NCBI GenBank assembly: GCA_903911985.1
Contig: CAIWFP010000431.1
Span: forward strand, 1 to 26,052
Length of the DNA stretch: 26,052 nt
Direction: 5' to 3'
Source of the DNA: an uncultured Sphingomonadales bacterium
GTDB taxonomy: Bacteria; Pseudomonadota; Alphaproteobacteria; Sphingomonadales; Sphingomonadaceae
Below, one piece after another: positions 24,099 to 26,052 of the stretch (position 1 is its first letter; every line of letters starts with the position of its first letter). Position numbers and translations under genes: made by a program. The notes beneath the pieces are model-generated. The model saw only the letters and a list, made by a program, of their open reading frames with translations, ran no database searches and was not told the DNA's origin.

Positions 24099-25292
24099 GT
24101 GAGCAATCGAAGCCTTGGCGACATTCTCGCCCGCTTGCGCGGCCACTTTCCCGACCGCGAATTCTTCATGCGGTCGAACGGGCATGTGCGCTTCATCAAA
24201 GTCTCGTCGCGTCTGCAGATGACCGTGGCGGCGGGCGTTGGCCTGCTGGCGCTGGGCTGGGTGGTTACCGTTGCCTCGGTGGCGATCCACCGCCTCACCG
24301 AAATGGCCGACAATCAGTCCCTGCTCAACCGCGAGGCCCGGGTGGAAAGCGCCGAGGAGCGCGTTGCCGCCTATCGCAAGGGGCTGAATGGCGTGGCCGA
24401 CGATCTGCGCCGGCGGCAGGATTTCATCGAGACCGTGGTGCGCGCCCATCTCGGCGATTTGCCCCACGATGTCCGCCCGGGCGATACGGTGTCCGACAGC
24501 AGCACCCAGGCCGCCCGCACCGTGGCCAAGGTTAGCGCCGCCGAGTCGGCCGGCCTGCCGCCCGAGGCGGCGTCGCTGGCCCGGCAGGAAGCCCGGCAGC
24601 TGGCCTTCGTCGAAATGCTCACCCGCTATGCCGACCACCGCGCCGAGGCCGATGCCATGCAAATGCGCCATCTGGGGCTGAACCCGCAGGCCATGCTGGC
24701 GCAGATGGATGGTGGCGGGGCGAAGGGCAATACCGCCATGGGCGGCCCGTTGCTGGCCCTTTCAACCTCGGCCAATGGCATGCTCGATCCCCGTTTTGAA
24801 CGGCTGGGTCTCAGCCTTGCGCGGATGAGCGCGCTGGAGAATGACCTGCATCGCCTGCCGCGGGTGTTGCCGGCGCGGCTGGAGTATATTTCCTCCGGCT
24901 TCGGTTATCGTTCGGATCCGTTCACCCACCACGGCGCCTTCCATCCGGGCCTCGATTTCCGCGGGCCCATCGGCGCGCCGATTTTCGCGGCGGCCAAGGG
25001 GCTGGTCAGCTTTGCCGGGCGCAAATCGGGCTATGGCAATTGCGTGGAGGTAAGCCACGGTAATGGCGTCGTCACACGCTATGCCCATATGTCGGCCTTC
25101 CGCGCCCATGTGGGGCAGCAGGTAAACGCCGGGCAGGCTATCGGCGCCATCGGCAGCACCGGCCGCTCAACTGGCCCGCATTTGCATTTCGAGGTGCGGA
25201 TCAACGACCGCCCGGTAAACCCCCGTCCCTTTCTGGAGATCAGCGCCCATGTTTCGCAAAACCCCGGATCAAGCCCCGCTGCAGACGACTAG
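24099..25292 (+). CDS. M23 family metallopeptidase, membrane-anchored
   Basis: The product of 397 residues is a zinc endopeptidase that probably cuts cross-bridges in the cell wall. A cytoplasmic segment (1-38) is followed by one membrane span (about 41-63), a coiled coil (about 70-115 and 155-190), and the C-terminal LytM domain (about 262-385). The zinc ligands are all present: His282 and Asp286 (FHPGLDF) and His363 (HLHFEV), with catalytic His330 (YAHMS). So unlike the envC product this is an active enzyme. The start is a GTG at 24099 with ACGGGG upstream. Its last 44 bases overlap the bactofilin gene, and such pairs set cell shape in other bacteria (for example Csd1-CcmA in Helicobacter). 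Confidence 0.93.
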   Translation: MSNRSLGDILARLRGHFPDREFFMRSNGHVRFIKVSSRLQMTVAAGVGLLALGWVVTVASVAIHRLTEMADNQSLLNREARVESAEERVAAYRKGLNGVADDLRRRQDFIETVVRAHLGDLPHDVRPGDTVSDSSTQAARTVAKVSAAESAGLPPEAASLARQEARQLAFVEMLTRYADHRAEADAMQMRHLGLNPQAMLAQMDGGGAKGNTAMGGPLLALSTSANGMLDPRFERLGLSLARMSALENDLHRLPRVLPARLEYISSGFGYRSDPFTHHGAFHPGLDFRGPIGAPIFAAAKGLVSFAGRKSGYGNCVEVSHGNGVVTRYAHMSAFRAHVGQQVNAGQAIGAIGSTGRSTGPHLHFEVRINDRPVNPRPFLEISAHVSQNPGSSPAADD

Positions 25293-25665
25293 CGCCCAAA
25301 GTGGTTCGAGGAGTGGTTCAATGAGTGGTTCGACTTTTTCCGTGCTGGGCGCCGATACGCTGGTGAAGGGCAATGTTACCGCCACCATCGATCTCCATCT
25401 GGATGGACGGGTGGAAGGCGATGTTACCTGTGCCGCCCTGATGCAGGGTGAAAGCAGCGAGATCGTCGGCGACATCACCGCCGAAACCGCCCGCCTCCAC
25501 GGGCGGGTGCGCGGCACGGTCAGCGTCGGCGCGCTGGTCATCGGCAAGAGCGCGTGCATCGAGGGCGATGTGCATTATGACACGCTCTCCATCGAACAGG
25601 GCGCGCAGGTGGATGGCCGCCTGTCGCAGCGGTGCAACGAGCCCAAGCTGCTGACGCAGGGGTGA
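25249..25665 (+). CDS. Bactofilin (polymer-forming cytoskeletal protein)
   Basis: This bactofilin of 138 residues forms filaments without nucleotide and often recruits cell-wall enzymes at curved or growing membrane. The core beta-helix domain (about 29-130) shows the expected repeats of hydrophobic and Gly residues, as in SVLGADTLVKGNVTATIDLHLDGRVEGDV (31-59) and IEGDVHYDTLSIEQGAQVDGRL (103-124). The N-terminal tail begins MFRK, like the membrane-targeting tails of other bactofilins. The ATG at 25249 lies inside the end of the M23 gene with GGAG upstream; an ATG at 25321, with AGGAG eight bases upstream, would give a tail-less protein. Both may be used. Confidence 0.95.
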   Translation: MFRKTPDQAPLQTTSAQSGSRSGSMSGSTFSVLGADTLVKGNVTATIDLHLDGRVEGDVTCAALMQGESSEIVGDITAETARLHGRVRGTVSVGALVIGKSACIEGDVHYDTLSIEQGAQVDGRLSQRCNEPKLLTQG

Positions 25666-25694
25666 TTGTTGGGTAATTAAGGATTGAAGGTTTG

Positions 25695-25860
25695 TTGGGG
25701 CCTTAGGCCCCGAACCCCATTACTGTCCTCGTCGCGCATGCATCTCGGCGTCACACCCCGCCGCGAAGAGGCATTAATAGCCTGCGGCGCTGCAACCTTG
25801 CGCAAGGCCGAACCTTAAGCACAACGCCGACAGGGAAGGGGTGCAGGGGCTAGCCCCTGC
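25695..25860 (+). repeat. Composite three-hairpin intergenic repeat, copy D
   Basis: The 5' palindrome at 25697-25711 is GGGGCC TTA GGCCCC, where other copies read GGGGTGT/ACACCCC. The central hairpin is at 25770-25782 (GGCATTAATAGCC) after CCCCGCCGCG and before TGCGGCGC. The 3' palindrome at 25843-25860 (GCAGGGGCTAGCCCCTGC) is perfect. The block AAGGCCGAACCTTAAGC and GACAGGGAAGGGG matches copy B. It lies between the convergent bactofilin and acyl-CoA synthetase genes. Confidence 0.85.
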
Positions 25861-25909
25861 GTCTATTCTGCGTTTAAGCCTTTCAACCTGCCTTCACCGG
25901 TAATACCCC

Positions 25910-26052
25910 TCAAACCCCTGCCTCTACCCGCAGCGCCTTGCGGTCCAGCTTGCCGATCATGGTTTTGGGCAGGGCGTCGCGCAGGACCACGCTTTCCACC
26001 CTTTCGTGCTTGCCGACCCGCGCGTTCAGCCATTCGGCCAGTGCCTCGGCGG
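25910..26052 (-). CDS. AMP-dependent acyl-CoA synthetase/ligase, C-terminal end (partial)
   Basis: Only the last 47 codons and the TGA stop are in the window; the gene continues past the right edge. The end AEALAEWLNARVGKHERVES followed by LPKTMIGKLDRKAL carries the PKT..GK..R signature of the C-terminal domain of adenylate-forming enzymes, in which the lysine of the GK pair is catalytic for adenylation. The pattern resembles long-chain fatty-acyl-CoA ligases. The exact substrate cannot be told from this part. Confidence 0.88.
   Translation of the reverse strand, partial: AEALAEWLNARVGKHERVESVVLRDALPKTMIGKLDRKALRVEAGV

Noticed and set aside
23877..24671. A 264-codon minus-strand frame opposite the M23 gene
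   Set aside because: It overlaps the N-terminus of the M23 peptidase, whose membrane segment and coiled coil are coherent on the plus strand.
1044..26052. The four intergenic repeats as parts of a CRISPR array or an insertion sequence
   Set aside because: The copies are kilobases apart, too diverged and without spacers or cas genes; none holds a transposase or has clear terminal inverted repeats with target duplications.

Overview
The window reads as GC-rich chromosomal DNA of an alphaproteobacterium, most likely of the order Sphingomonadales (Novosphingobium/Sphingomonas-like). The grounds are a SciP (DUF1153) cell-cycle regulator, a bacterial Coq7 hydroxylase, the gene order proA-nadD-rsfS-rlmH-envC-ctpA, the divergent pair pdxH / dnaJ-yihY-fabI, and an active M23 peptidase overlapping a bactofilin. 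No tRNA, rRNA, CRISPR array, transposase, integrase or phage gene was seen. It is mainly a housekeeping region, dense in genes, with no gene-free stretch over 300 bases.

Layout. 1-1025: the end of etfB and all of etfA, closed by a clear intrinsic terminator. 1253-6962 (minus): an operon for an RND efflux pump adaptor, the RND permease, and a DUF445 membrane protein coupled to it by a stop/start overlap. 7233-8077 (minus): a little-known protein coupled by stop/start overlap to sciP, followed by a very strong hairpin terminator. 8212-9408: mnmA. 9431-11129: a small Cys-rich membrane protein and, divergently, a serine-hydrolase lipoprotein. 11163-12092 (minus): a cation diffusion facilitator. 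12178-12834 (minus): pdxH, divergent from 13054-15840 (plus): a J-domain protein, a YihY/BrkB membrane protein and fabI. 16081-16686 (minus): a secreted protein of unknown function. 16811-17811 (minus): dsbB coupled to coq7. 18043-23844 (minus): proA, nadD, rsfS, rlmH, envC, ctpA, a run that joins proline and NAD synthesis, ribosome maturation and cell-wall remodelling. 24099-25665 (plus): M23 peptidase and bactofilin, a cell-shape pair. 25910-26052 (minus): the C-terminus of an acyl-CoA synthetase.

The most unusual structure is not a gene. Four intergenic spaces (1044-1232, 15854-16020, 17851-18031, 25695-25860) hold copies of one composite element of about 165-190 bp. Each has three palindromes at similar spacing: a 5' GGGG..CCCC hairpin, a central GGC..GCC hairpin inside a GC-rich block, and a 3' GCAGGGG..CCCCTGC hairpin. 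The copies have diverged, but in at least one hairpin both arms have changed together so that pairing is kept, which points to selection on structure. Every copy lies next to a gene 3' end, and three of the four lie between convergent genes. Smaller repeats also stand out: three 14-bp units at the proA stop that place TGA in all three frames, and a 13-bp tandem repeat plus a perfect 14-bp palindrome in the pdxH/dnaJ divergent promoter region.

Products were assigned by recognising families in the translated sequence; no database search was run. Start codons were chosen by eye from ribosome binding sites, signal peptides and family length.
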